A stretch of DNA of 64,000 bases from Batillaria attramentaria (Eukaryota; Mollusca; Gastropoda; Batillariidae): the NCBI GenBank assembly GCA_018292915.2, contig JACVVK020000547.1:244501-308500 (forward strand). The letters run 5' to 3'. Position 1 is the stretch's first letter, and every line of letters begins with the position of its first letter. Under the pieces are notes generated by a model. That model saw nothing but the letters and a program-made list of their open reading frames with translations. It was not told the origin of the DNA and made no database searches. Of this stretch, positions 1-10,744 are shown piece by piece. The position numbers were made by a program, and so were the translations under genes.

Positions 1-110
1 ATCCCATCGAGTTCACACCCATTTCTAGATTACTAGGCTTAACGGCCTGCAGTCTCAACACACATTGTTTGTTTTTGTTTGTTTGTTCGTTTGTTTGTTT
101 GTTTTTAAAG

Positions 111-425
111 CTGAGACTGCTGCGGCTGTGCATTACGCAGGCAACTGTGTCACAGCTGCACAGTTTCAGCGCTTCGGAGACCCTTATAAAACCAGAGCGT
201 GACACTTCATTGTGCTTTTGGTCAGTGAGCGTGACACACCGCTATGTACAGCGTCCAGCGGGTGTTGTGTGCTGCACGTGAAAACTAGCCACTGTGATCT
301 TTCCCGCTCAGTGTCGAAACGCAAACTGAGCTGTGAAATCAGGCTGCCCTTGACTTTGATTGGGGTTTCAGGGACGCTGAATGCTCCGTGCCTGTGGCAG
401 AGCTGACAGCGCATTTTGCACAGGC
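111..425 (-). repeat. MITE/foldback family G, copy 1
   Basis: Read on the minus strand this matches 26699-27057 and 62376-62790. Its two ends are imperfect inverted copies of each other: one end carries AGGGTCTCCGAAGCGCTGAAA and the other the inverse of GGTTTCAGGGACGCTGAAT-like sequence. A conserved core contains the stretch CACTGACCAAAAGCACAA. No coding capacity is seen. Outer boundaries and target duplication are not resolved. Confidence 0.6.
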
Positions 426-533
426 GAATAGTTATTTTGTTGTTTGTTTAAACACACGGCGTGTAGCTTTCTGTTGAGGACGCCAGCTTTTGTTTTTGGA
501 ACAATTGCACTTGTAACTACGCTCGAACTAAGC

Positions 534-647
534 AGTTCGTATCCCGGCTGGGGCCAAATATTTGTGCTGGCCTTTCCTCGTTGCCCCGTCTTTGATATCA
601 CCCTTACGTGGAGAAAAGGATGTTAAACTCCAAAACACCCACCCACC
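534..647 (+). mobile_element. SINE family A, 5'-truncated, with target duplication
   Basis: This is the 3' two thirds of family A, from the tRNA B-box region (GTTCGTATCCCGGC) through TTTGATATCACCC to the CACCCACCC tail. It is flanked by a perfect 12-bp direct repeat, CTCGAACTAAGC, at 522-533 and 648-659. The duplication abuts the truncation point, so the copy was already short when it inserted. That fits incomplete target-primed reverse transcription. Confidence 0.85.
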
Positions 648-675
648 CTCGAACTAAGCTATAACAATGATACTA

Positions 676-1097
676 GGCGGTCGGTGGTCTAATTGTAAAG
701 TGACTTCGTCACGTATGCGCGAGTTCAGGTTCGAGCCCCACTCGCGGCAAATATATTTTTCCTTCTTGTGCGTGGCACCGTACATCTGGGGCGACCGTCG
801 GGGGTTCTCCCCGGGTACTCCGGCTTCCCCCCCCCCCCTCTGCTCTGGAAATGTTCAGTCCACAAAATCTGAAAATGAATGCAATTCTAAATGTGGAAAC
901 TTAAACTGCTGAGCTGACCCTTCGCACCACGTGACTGGAAAGTATTCATGTCCAGTGTGTGAGAGAATGCGTGTGGTTCACGTGAGCGTGCGTACTGGGT
1001 TCAGTTCGCGGCGCTTTGAATCGATTCAAGAAATTGGGTAAAGCGCCTGTACAATACTCAGTTCTTCTTCTCCGTCGTCTTATTATTATTATTATTA
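676..1097 (+). mobile_element. SINE family B, near full length
   Basis: The head is tRNA-like (GGTGGTCTAATTGTAAAG, then GGTTCGAGCCCC as B box). The body contains GGCACCGT, GGGTACTCCGGCTTCC and CTGACCCTTCGCACCACGTG. The 3' end carries GGCGCTTTGAA...GTAAAGCGCC, which can fold into a hairpin, followed by (ATT)n. Eleven copies or pieces occur in this window. Confidence 0.85.
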
Positions 1098-1785
1098 CTA
1101 TAACACAGAGACTACCCTCACCACGTGAAGCACCAGGAACACGGTCATAAGCTTTGATGGACCGTCCAAATAGTGCGAGGAAGGTGCAATGATTCGAGGG
1201 CATGCCAAGAAAAGCTAGGAAGAGTTTAGCTATTTAAAATCCCCGAAAAAAAACCCACCAAACCCAAAACAAACAAACAAACAAACAAAACAAAAACCCA
1301 CCACAATGTGATGTTGATAGTTGTGTGTGCGCGACTCTTGAAGAACAAAGCCAGTCTTCATTCCTTTCCGGCTTAGTACAGCCGGCAGACTCTCTACTGT
1401 TTAAAGCGGATCAACATGTAAACTCGATTTTCCGTGTTCGGCGTTTGTTCGGACTAAAACGTCTCCCGTGTGACGCCAGCCTCAGACTACGCCAGCCTGA
1501 ATCCAATGACCCTTTGACCTGGTGTCTGCCAACAGCAACGATCCACTTCATCATGACAGTTCTGATGCTTCGTGGAGCGTTCTTGCGGCGCGGTAACGTC
1601 ATGAAGCTGGAAACCCCATGAAGATCATTCCACTCCGCTACTATGCTTCCGACAATACGTGTGCACGGTTCCTACTTTGCGGATTACTCTTCAGACACAA
1701 AACAACGCTGTATGCAGCTAGTTCAGCCTGAATTGTTTCTTCCTTTCAGGCTGTCCAGTGAGGTGTTTTTTTGTTTGTTTTTTTG
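1098..1785. other. unassigned sequence
   Basis: No exon, RNA gene or family repeat recognised. It contains A/C-rich low-complexity sequence with AAAC repeats around 1235-1305. The short open frames at 1325-1621 overlap on both strands and match nothing I recognise. Confidence 0.4.
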
Positions 1786-2240
1786 CTGCCCCAACTTTTT
1801 TGCCAACTCCAGTGGTGTTCCTCCCTGGTAGTGGATGGAACCCACGGATGACTCGGAAGCTGGGACAATTTTTATTATGCATGATGATGGAGATGAGGAT
1901 GATGGAAAGATGATGCTATGGAGATCCATGTGGTTTGGGACTGCGGGACAGGGCCGCATTCCACGCTTCCTGTCATAAATATCCCGGCATTAACCAGGCC
2001 CGGGAACTACGGCACCTGCGTTGCCGGCCGTGTAATCATCCACATCATAAGACGTGTCATACCAAGGGAAGCACCCCCAAAGTCGCTGTGTGGCAACAGC
2101 CTCCCCATCGGGCCCATAGCACACCCGCTCTGGGTAGGAGCCGACCTAGGTAGGAAAAATCCCGCTTGCCTCGGCTGGGATTCGAACCCGGGTCTCCCGG
2201 TCCATAGTCCGAAGTGCTAACCACTACACTACGGGGGCCG
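1786..2240 (-). mobile_element. SINE family C, near full length
   Basis: On the minus strand it begins with a tRNA-like head, GGCCCCCGTAGTGTAGTGG (A box) and GGGTTCGAATCCC (B box). The body has GGGTGTGCTATGGGCC, a TGATGTGGATGATTA stretch and a 3' part ending near a GTTGGGGCAG motif. The copy at 34026-34522 is collinear over its whole length in the opposite orientation. A third, shorter copy is at 29838-30113. Confidence 0.85.
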
Positions 2241-2402
2241 GTTGTCCATTGAGTTTCAGTTCAGGCCGTCAAGTATCACATGCGCGCAAAGAAACCAACA
2301 CCTGTGCGTTAGCTTGTCGGAGTATGTGTCTGACAATGAGATCAAACGGTAAAACTGCGTGCGGTTGCATTGGAGGATCCGTTTTAGTCAGTTGGCGTGG
2401 CT

Positions 2403-2659
<257 letters not shown>

Positions 2660-2671
2660 TCACCTACAAAG

Positions 2672-2777
2672 AAACCAAAGATGGGGCAAGGAAGAAAAAC
2701 CAAACAAAACTATAAATTTTGGCCCTTGTCGGATTTGAACTCGCGACCAACGCTCTACTAGCTATCCCGGCTCCCCA
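2672..2777 (-). mobile_element. SINE family A, diverged
   Basis: Minus-strand match to the tRNA head and first part of the body: GGGGAGCCGGGATAGC, AGAGCGTTGG, GAGTTCAAATCCG, then GGGCCAAAATTTATAG. The 3' tail region is replaced by the adjacent GT tract. Confidence 0.7.
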
Positions 2778-3099
2778 CGTTGAGTCCAGCATGCAGCCGA
2801 GATGAGTCATCCCGACCTTTAAAAGACAGGAAGGAACCTACCTTCCTATCGGCATGATTATCATCATGGCGTGAAACTGCGTCGGCTTATATCGAACTCT
2901 TTGGCTGAGCGAGTTTTTTCTAAACTTGGCAAGTGCAGTGCTGTGCAGTCAAATGGAATGCGAGCTATGACGAAGAAATTTCCTGAAGTGCTCAGTGACT
3001 CGAATGACAAATCAGAATCTTCACAACTACATTTTTGCTTTCCTATAAGAACTTGGCTCAATGAGGTCACCCCGGAGGGCAAAGAACTAAGTTAATTTT

Positions 3100-3460
3100 C
3101 TTTCAAACAGGAAACTGCGATCGGCTTACAAGATTTTTCCAGGTCACCAAGCATTAACCTGTATCATGAATTTAGCAACACAATATATAACGGTTATCCG
3201 GGAGTATGGTATGTTGTAGTCAAGTCAATTGTCCATCGAACTTGACTTGGCAATCCCTCAATCACCAAGCATTAACATGTTCATGCATTTAGCACCACAA
3301 TAATTAACGTTATCTTGGATTATGCTATGTTAAAGTCGAGTCAAATTTACATCGAACAGGAAATTGCAATCGCTTAATGAGATTTTCAAATGTCACCCGG
3401 CTTCAATCTGTTTCATACACATGAAAAATTAACTTCATACAACTGGGAAGGGATCAAAAT
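3100..3460. repeat. degenerate tandem repeat, unit about 115-125 bp
   Basis: Two clear units share CACCAAGCATTAAC (3146 and 3261), ATTTAGCA-CACAAT and CATCGAAC. A third degenerate unit follows (GTCACCCGGCTTCAATCTGTTTCA). A similar piece at 3915-3960 after the retroposon tail suggests the array was interrupted. Function unknown. Confidence 0.65.
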
Positions 3461-3516
3461 CCAAAAAAGTTGCCCTTGCTCTAGCAAAATTTTTGAAAGC
3501 GAGTAGGACGGTATAG

Positions 3517-3666
<150 letters not shown>

Positions 3667-3862
3667 AAAGCTGTTGCTCATGGGACTGTCAGAGGCTTCA
3701 TAGATGGTTGCGCTTTCCTGTGTATAGATTATGTCTATGTTGTACATATATCTTTTGTAGTATCTTTCTGTCTTTGACTGTGTGATCTTGGTTTCTTTGA
3801 ATTTTTTTTGTATCCTCCATACCCTAAAAGGGATAAAAGGAAAATAAAACCTTGAATCTTGA
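3667..3862 (+). repeat. retroposon-like 3' tail
   Basis: It ends with GGATAAAAGGAAAATAAAACC followed by TTGAATCTTGA, a polyadenylation-like signal plus a short terminal repeat typical of non-LTR element 3' ends. No coding part remains. Confidence 0.4.
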
Positions 3863-4164
3863 GTCATCATGCAGTGTTACACTCAAAATCAATTTTCCTC
3901 AAGACCCCCTACGAGATTTCCAAAGGTTGCGTAACATTAATCTGTTTCACTTAATTAAATCAATATGTTTATTACTCCTTGCGGGAAGTTACGTGGTGGG
4001 GAACGAAATAACGCCTCTAGGGTAGCTCATGAAAAACCTCCCTTACACACTAATACCAAACAACTGACTCTTCAGCGGGTGTATCCCGACATCCTCTTTG
4101 GAACTGAGCTTGTCGATAACCTAGAACCACCAGCGAAAGGCATAATAATAATCTCTAAATCGAA

Positions 4165-4232
4165 GGTTCCCTGCCAGAAGGTACTATCCACACAGATAGA
4201 AAGAAGCGAGATAGCACCTTCTGGCAGGAACC
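4165..4232. other. 68-nt near-perfect hairpin
   Basis: Arms 4165-4188 and 4210-4232 are inverted copies (GGTTCCCTGCCAGAAGGTAC on the left, CACCTTCTGGCAGGAACC on the right). They differ by one substitution and one unpaired base, and the loop is 21 nt. Size and shape fit a microRNA precursor, but a small foldback transposon relic is equally possible. Confidence 0.5.
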
Positions 4233-4313
4233 CTCAAAACCTCAGTAATCTGTGTGAAGATCAGGCCATGCTGCCGGAGGCGACGGCAATGGGAATGGCA
4301 AAGACACTGTCTT

Positions 4314-4600
4314 AAATAGCACACGGGGGGATCCATGTTGTCACACGCCCTGGCGATCCAGGAGGAAAAAACAAAAACAACAAAAAGAGGAAAACAAAAC
4401 GATGGCAATGATACAGGTAACGTCTTTAGCACACACGACATCGATATTGTCACACACCCATGGCGACCTAGGGGGAATCAAAAACAAAACGAAACGAACA
4501 ACAACAACAAAAAGAAGAAAAGAAGAGGGAAAAGGTGGGCGGGTGTCAAGTCTATTTTACGACCCTCTAGGGGCAATGAAAAAAAAAAAAACATATATAC
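4314..4600. repeat. tandem duplication of about 115 bp plus degenerate third unit
   Basis: TAGCACAC...GTTGTCACACGCCCTGGCGA (from 4317) recurs as TAGCACACACGACATCGATATTG...CATGGCGACCTAGG (from 4428). Both are followed by A-rich sequence. A weaker third version is at 4549-4590. Confidence 0.6.
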
Positions 4601-5940
4601 ATTACAGCCAACTGTGGCATAATTCTAACATATATGTTAACACTGAGCTCACAATCGAACAGTACTCATAGTAATACAAATACGCAGATTTACCAAGTAT
4701 GGCCTTCTTTGCAAACAATATTAACAACACACGAATTCTAAGGAAAGGACAAGAAAAGGAAGGGAAGTAAACCACGGAAACATCCATACGTTACTACTTG
4801 GCAATCACATTAAAAGCAGACAAACAATGGACCTCAGCTGCCGGAGAGCGAAGTATCCGGACACCCCTGGTGCAAAAGTTCGCTTCTCTTTGTCACTCTA
4901 CTTTTACGGGAAGCGTGCTTGGAGTGTCTAGTTTAGTCTCAAACCGGCCTGGCAGCCGGGTTCTTTTTACAATGAACACACTGGACTGACAAGGAGTGCG
5001 CTTGCCTTCACAGCGGATAGCAGACGACTGCAGTGACTCGATTCAGCTTTATGTCACAGGTGTTTGGTTGGAACTGGCTTTGATTTGAGTACGAAGCGCT
5101 TTTTAGGTAAAGTCTCCTGTCGTTCTGAACTCCAACAGCGTTATTTGCGCCTAGCCTGCCACGGCCAGTCAATTCAGCGAGAGTTAGTCCGGTGCGTGGG
5201 ATAGGCCAGCTTCGAGTGAACTTCTTGAGAACGGATTTTGGTTAGTGTTCGTTGAAACAGCAAACTGTCCATGATCTGAGTCAGCAGTGCTTGTTTGGTA
5301 TCGGGTAAAGTCTTTTTTTTTTTTTTAAACTTCAAGAACTTGGTGCTGAAGTTGGAAACACCGATACCGAGCCGTCAACATGTTTCGTTTTTGCCGGACG
5401 TGTTGACACAAGTTGATCAGGGTGCCGTGCACCAGGCGTAGCAATACCTTCTGTGATTCTCTTCCGATAGGTTCTATCTGTGCTCTTTCTATCTATATAG
5501 ATAAACCCGTGGCAGGGGACAGACGGAAATGGTTGTGATGTGATGTGTCACACGAGTCATTTTCACAAGTGAGTTTCCCGCACTTATACAACGGTGGAGA
5601 TCAAAGGAAAAAGCCGCCAATGGATGCAAAGAAACGATAGCCATTATCCCGGCCAACATGACAATACTAAATGCGTTAAGGACGTGTTAACAACCAGATA
5701 ATCCCAGATATCTTCCCATAAGAAGAAGCAGGAAGATCAATATGTGGAGAAGCTTCTCTGGCAACCCCACACTTCCAGATAATTATGACTATGCCAACTC
5801 TGGTCTGCGTCAAACGCAAGCAAGGGAATGTCTTCCGACGGGATGTGGATAGTCGTGTTCCAAGGACATCACTTTGAACTCCACACCACCCCATCCACTG
5901 ACAACATTCATTTAGTCGTTCAATTATTACACTTCTCTGC
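4601..5940. other. unassigned intergenic-like or MLH1 downstream intron sequence
   Basis: I searched this stretch on the minus strand for further MLH1 exons (C-terminal domain) and recognised none. No family repeat is recognised. Poly-T lies at 5311-5325. Confidence 0.4.
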
Positions 5941-5949
5941 CATCTGCTC

Positions 5950-6268
5950 CCCCCCCCCTCTCTCTCTCTCTCGCTCGGTCTCTCTCTCTCTCTGTCTCAT
6001 GTGAACTACATCTGCCACTGCAAAATGTTATTGTTACGATCTTTCTCGCCACCTTCTCCCCATGATGATTATCTCTACGACTACCGTTGAAATATATAGT
6101 TTAACTGCTTCATCGATATTCTCTCTCTCTCTCTCTGTTGATACATACATATATACTGTCACGTGTATGTGTTGCTTATATACTGTGCCTTTTACCTCTA
6201 ATGTGTTTTGCATTTGATACCTATATCCTTTTGTATGTCGTGTCTGTGAGCGGACGTAGATAACTAGA

Positions 6269-6336
<68 letters not shown>

Positions 6337-6445
6337 CATTAGCAACAGCAAGAATGAAAACTGGACCACTCGACCAATGTCTTTTACCGTTGGCAAATAA
6401 AGTTTCATTTCAATAAAGTGTCATCTCTCTCTCTCTCTCTCTCTC
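5950..6445. repeat. CT tracts, 64-bp (GT)n and retroposon-like tail
   Basis: CT-rich tracts are at 5958-5997, 6119-6137 and 6424-6445, with GT repeats at 6271-6334. At 6378-6420 the sequence CGTTGGCAAATAAAGT resembles the 3' end of a dispersed repeat. Inverse versions (ACTTTATTT...AACGGT) occur at 16585-16605 and 55710-55728, with a diverged one near 32945. Confidence 0.6.
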
Positions 6446-6620
6446 GGGGAGCCGGGGTGGTCGAATGGTAGAGCGTTGGACTTCTAATGCTCGGGTCGTG
6501 AGTTCGATCCCGGCTGGGGCCAAATATTTGTGCTGGCTTTTTCATCGTTGCCCCGTCTTTGATATCACCCTATGTGGTGGAAAAGGACGTTAAACCCCCA
6601 AACACCCACCCACCCCACCC
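6446..6620 (+). mobile_element. SINE family A, full length
   Basis: Complete head (GGGGAGCCGGGGTGGTCGAA), AGAGCGTTGGACTTCTAATG, GAGTTCGATCCCGGCTGGGG, body TTTGATATCACCC and GGACGTTAAACCCCC, then the CACCC-rich tail. It inserted directly 3' of a TC tract. Confidence 0.9.
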
Positions 6621-6664
6621 ACTCTCTCTCATATTAACTACCTTGAAAAATAAAGTGCCATTGC

Positions 6665-6669
<5 letters not shown>

Positions 6670-6722
<53 letters not shown>
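6670..6722. repeat. (GT)n microsatellite
   Basis: About 26 GT units starting 50 bp downstream of a SINE A tail. Confidence 0.95.
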
Positions 6723-6723
<1 letters not shown>

Positions 6724-6739
6724 CGTGCGCGTGTGTTTG

Positions 6740-7384
6740 TACGTGCACGGCGTGCTGTACCGAGACAGCAAACCTCACGTAAATCCAAATCAATGACATT
6801 TGGACACAGACCGAACTCCGTGGTCAACGTCCCCATTACGATGTTCACGTGCATACAAGTGCTTGTGCTGACGTCATGCTTCGTCTGTGATGGGCATAGC
6901 ACAATAAGATGAACTTTACAGCCGCTCGTAAACGCCTTCCGGCCTACGTATCACTATTGGAAAGAGTAACAGAGAACTGTAGTCAATGTGAAATGGACAA
7001 AGCCACATTAAAGCGGATGGTCTGATGCCTTTGCCAGGGAGTGGTTGCATTATCTACTGCTTATCAGCTAGACTCCGTCGCATATACCCATACAGTACAA
7101 TGACACTTTTCTTTTCTTTTTTTCTTCTTTATGTGGCTGTAACTTTTTTTCTTTTTCGTTGTTGTTGTTGTTGTTGTTATTGTTGTGGGCTTTTCCTTTT
7201 GTTGTTGTTGCTGTTCGTTTCTTTTTCTGCTCTAGCACGTTTCTTAAGCTATTATCTGTTCTCTTTCCCAGTCTAAGAAATAAAGAGTTCTGGCCTCCGA
7301 GTTCTTGTTTAAAAAAAAAAAGAAAAAAAAGTGATCCACGCTGTTATTGTCGTTTGGTTTCCAGGTGCTGATGGTGGTAGAGTA

Positions 7385-7388
<4 letters not shown>
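6740..7388. other. unassigned sequence with T-rich low-complexity
   Basis: (GTT)n is at 7159-7185 and an A-rich run at 7310-7330. No exon or family repeat recognised. Confidence 0.4.

Positions 7389-7468
<80 letters not shown>
7389..7468. repeat. (GT)n microsatellite
   Basis: About 40 GT units, then a G-rich run to 7495. Confidence 0.95.
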
Positions 7469-7471
<3 letters not shown>

Positions 7472-7495
7472 GGATGGGGCTGGGGGGGGGGGAGA

Positions 7496-8324
7496 GGGGT
7501 TAGACAGTACGTGCGTGTGCGGATCACCTTTCAACACAGCCTCGTTATGAGTGGGCATAAAATGCTGGATTCCTGATGCCCTCTGACATGAGCAATTACT
7601 ATTACGCTGCTCTTGGGGACTATCGACTCTCTACCTTGGAGTCATGAAAGGACGGTGAAATGCCGATAAACGCGTCTTCATACACTGAACGGCTTAACAA
7701 GTCAACGACCGAAAGGTCACTCACCTAGCAAAACAAGTTACATAATACTGAATAGTATTTTTATTTTGAGGGTTTTTTTTAAAATGTTAAATTCCTGGAC
7801 ATGCCAAAAGGGGCAATCTGGGGCTGTTTCTTGGCTTTGTGAATAAGTTTCATGGTAGGTAATAGTAAACACAGTGGAAAAAAAGAGCCTGGCACGTGCA
7901 CTATTTGTATTCATACGCGGCTGGCACAAGAGATAGCAGACGACAGAGGAATGAGGGGGTAGGTGGTCGCTGCTAGCACGGCAAATAAAAAGAAGGGGAA
8001 AATTGGAATTTGTTTAAATTTACCCCACACGTGAGTCTCTGGCTGTTGGATTTTTGTGCGTTTTTTATTTTTATTATTATTATTATTTATTTATTTTTGG
8101 TGACTTTTAGAGCATTTCTGGGGTGTAATGCGCAGCGTAACTCCAGGCCAATGGTCCCCAAGGTCTATGTCCCCTGCCCCCCCCCCCCCTCCCCCAGGTC
8201 TATCCCCCCCCCCCCAGGTCTGTGTTCCTTCTATGTGTCATAGCATGCTCAGGGCTAGGTCAGGGTAAACGCAGACATGCTCTCAGTATACGGTTGCTGA
8301 AAGTGACACTTAAATATTTGAGAG

Positions 8325-8328
<4 letters not shown>
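7496..8328. other. unassigned sequence
   Basis: No gene recognised. (ATT)n is at 8065-8090, and poly-C runs at 8174-8192 and 8205-8216. Confidence 0.4.

Positions 8329-8393
<65 letters not shown>
8329..8393. repeat. (CA)n microsatellite
   Basis: About 32 CA units. Confidence 0.95.
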
Positions 8394-8394
<1 letters not shown>

Positions 8395-8803
8395 TGGACA
8401 TTTGTGATCATTCAGTAGTGCCGATAAGAAATGTGAAAATCAAGCAAAAGCAAACTCAGTTGTGGGGGCGGAGGCTCTTGAAAACAGCCACACACGCAAT
8501 CCTCTCACCCGAAGGGATAACTTATAGCACCAGGAAACGGCAGCAACACGGGGTGTACTCAACAAAGACCCCAGTGTTTCCCGTGCTGCTTTGCATCGCA
8601 TCGCCAGTACAGAGCGTTCCGAAACAGCAACAGAGTGTTTCCATTTTCAAATTTTGGTAGCTCCGAGTGTTTCCCACGGACTTTGGTCTGTCGGCGCCAA
8701 ACTGACAAAGGAGCCGTTTAGCAAGTCAGACGTGGCCATTTTAACGCCGCGCAAGCCACAAAGACTAATTCGCGGCTAAGTCTGTCTGCACCACAAGACC
8801 CCC

Positions 8804-8834
<31 letters not shown>

Positions 8835-9674
8835 AAATAATGTAACGTTGGGCATCTGATGCAAACTGATATACGGGGCAATATAAACCTAGGACATGCA
8901 GGAGACGCTGCACCTTCATGCTAATTTATCGAACTCCCGGTTACAAAAAAAGCGTAGAAAACAAATAATACAACTAGGTAAAACAAAGATAAATACTAAG
9001 TGCGTATACGGTATACAGCAAATATTGCAACTTATCATCTCCTCGCGGTGAAATGTACACCTAGCCGATAGAATCGGCTCCCCAGGGGCAGTGAAGCGCG
9101 ACGCCGTAAATAGAACACTTTCCTTCTTTTTATTTTCCTCGCCCCGCCAGTGAATCGCCGTTAACCGCGCGCTACCGCTCTCTGTGCAGCGCCAGCCCGG
9201 CGGCGCACTGGCAGTCCGCTCCCTGCGCGCTCCTAGCGTGTGAACAGAAAAGCCGTTCGGCCAGCGTGCAAAGGCTCCGCAGGATTGCTGCGTCTGCCGT
9301 ATGCTTTATCAACCAGACAGTAAAGACGAGCGAACGAGCCGGTTTCAGACCCGTCCGGTTTTTCGTGACAGCAATCATCGCCGATACTTATGTAGCTGAG
9401 CAGCACCAGGCGCACTCGCGTTCGGTTTAAACTGCACCCCGCGAAGTGAGGACCAACAACGACGAGCATGCATGACGCAAATGGTCGTGTGCGACGCCAC
9501 GTGGTCTGACGAGTGCCCAGAGTGTACGGAGCTGAATGCAGTATAGCTCTCTTACTGCACTTTCGCACTGCAAAACACTTTGTGTGATACTTCATCCGCA
9601 CGATAAGGGATCAGAATTCGCCACGCAACACAGTGTACTCAGCAGAGTTTGTACACGCCGGTTGCTCGCTGTTA
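8394..9674. other. unassigned sequence with a GC/CpG-rich block
   Basis: Poly-C followed by poly-A lies at 8800-8838. From about 9040 to 9540 the base composition shifts to GC-rich with many CpGs, unlike the surroundings, with no recognisable exon. This could be a regulatory island or an old repeat. Open frames on the minus strand (9172-9601) match nothing I know. Confidence 0.4.
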
Positions 9675-9800
9675 AAAGGTTGGACGTTCAATGCTTGGAT
9701 CGAGTTCGAACCCCGGCTGGGGAAAACTATTGGTGGTTGCCTTTTCTCGATGCCCCGTCTTTGATATCACCAATACGTGATGGAACAAGATGTTACCCCC
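9675..9800 (+). mobile_element. SINE family A, 5'-truncated and diverged
   Basis: It starts inside the head (GGTTGGACGTTCAATGCTTGG), keeps GAGTTCGAACCCCGGCTGGG and CCCCGTCTTTGATATCACC, and ends in a C-rich tail. Confidence 0.75.
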
Positions 9801-9963
9801 CCTCTCCCCCCCCCACACACACATACACATACCCCTCCCCCCACCTCTCTCTCGTAGTGTATGGTGTGTGATTTTGAATTTTGAAATGTGCTTTGCCTTG
9901 TTTATATATTACTGATTATTAGTTCACCTAATTACAGTAGCAACTGATAGTAGTTTAGCAACC

Positions 9964-10007
9964 GCGCGTGCGTGCGTGCGTGTTGCGTGTGTGCGTGCGT
10001 ACGTACG

Positions 10008-10055
<48 letters not shown>

Positions 10056-10152
10056 TGTGTGTGTGTGTGTGTGTGTGTGGAGTAGCGAGGACAAGATGTA
10101 AGACAGGTCTGCGCACCTAATTTTTTTATCCTTGGAAAAAGAAATTGCCATT

Positions 10153-10188
<36 letters not shown>
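9964..10188. repeat. (TGCG)n/(GT)n and (TC)n tracts
   Basis: TGCG repeats at 9966-10055 run into GT repeats to 10079. A 30-bp TC tract is at 10157-10187, 50 bp from the MLH1 exon. Confidence 0.9.
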
Positions 10189-10190
<2 letters not shown>

Positions 10191-10238
10191 AGGAAAGACG
10201 CTGCATCTGAACAATTAACAAAAACAAAACTGCAGTAC

Positions 10239-10320
10239 CTTGTGCAGCTGATGCAGGCGTTTTTCCTCCGTCGCCGTCATCCGGGTCTTTTGTGGCGTCC
10301 ATGGCCCCAGGCAGAAGTGT
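10239..10320 (-). CDS. MLH1: MLH1 exon 12 (first part), mismatch-repair ATPase
   Basis: This 82-bp exon has an acceptor (CTACACTGTTGCAG) before 10320 and a donor (CAAG|GTACTG) after 10239. It is read in phase 0, which is exactly how exon 11 ends. The translation begins TLLPGAMDATKDPDDGDG. TLLPG directly after the Q that ends exon 11 matches the known human MLH1 order (FTQ then TLLPG). It encodes the start of the flexible Ser/Thr- and Gly-rich linker between the N-terminal ATPase domain and the C-terminal PMS2/PMS1-binding domain. Human exon 12 is 371 bp, so this exon is split by an extra intron here. It ends in phase 1, and the next exon was not found before position 1. Confidence 0.85.
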
Positions 10321-10744
10321 CTGCAACAGTGTAGGTCACAGCACGTGACATTCGACAGTGCCGCATACAGGACATCGGAAAACAAGAACATTTAGTGCTT
10401 CCTGCTTTTTGTCTGTTTGTGGGAAAATAATGATTTTTGCTACAAGTTCACTCTAAAAACGACAAACCCCAAACCAAACCCCAACGAGTACAATCTGGCG
10501 AAAGTCAATATTGCTCTGAATGTCACAAATGCCGACTTTCGGGAAAGGGGGGTAACTGACAGAAATCCCCCCCCCCCCCTACTCTACGCATAAAATCGAC
10601 ATCAATCAGCAGACTGGATGAATTTTAAAGTAACAGAGTTTCAGTTTGAGTACGCCAAGTTCCAAATCGGTTTCCGGCAGCCGTTAACAAAAGGGACGGA
10701 ACTCCTGTTGTCAGTCTCTGATCTGATTACGACACTGTTATTAA

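Noticed and set aside
1325..1621. 98-codon plus-strand ORF
   Set aside because: The opposite strand is open over the same span, there is no recognisable domain or splice sites, and no support for coding.
6469..6530. tRNA gene candidates (A and B boxes) in SINE A, B and C copies
   Set aside because: The boxes sit at the 5' end of dispersed elements with long non-tRNA bodies and target duplications, and the copies are mutated. These are tRNA-derived SINE heads, not functional tRNA genes.
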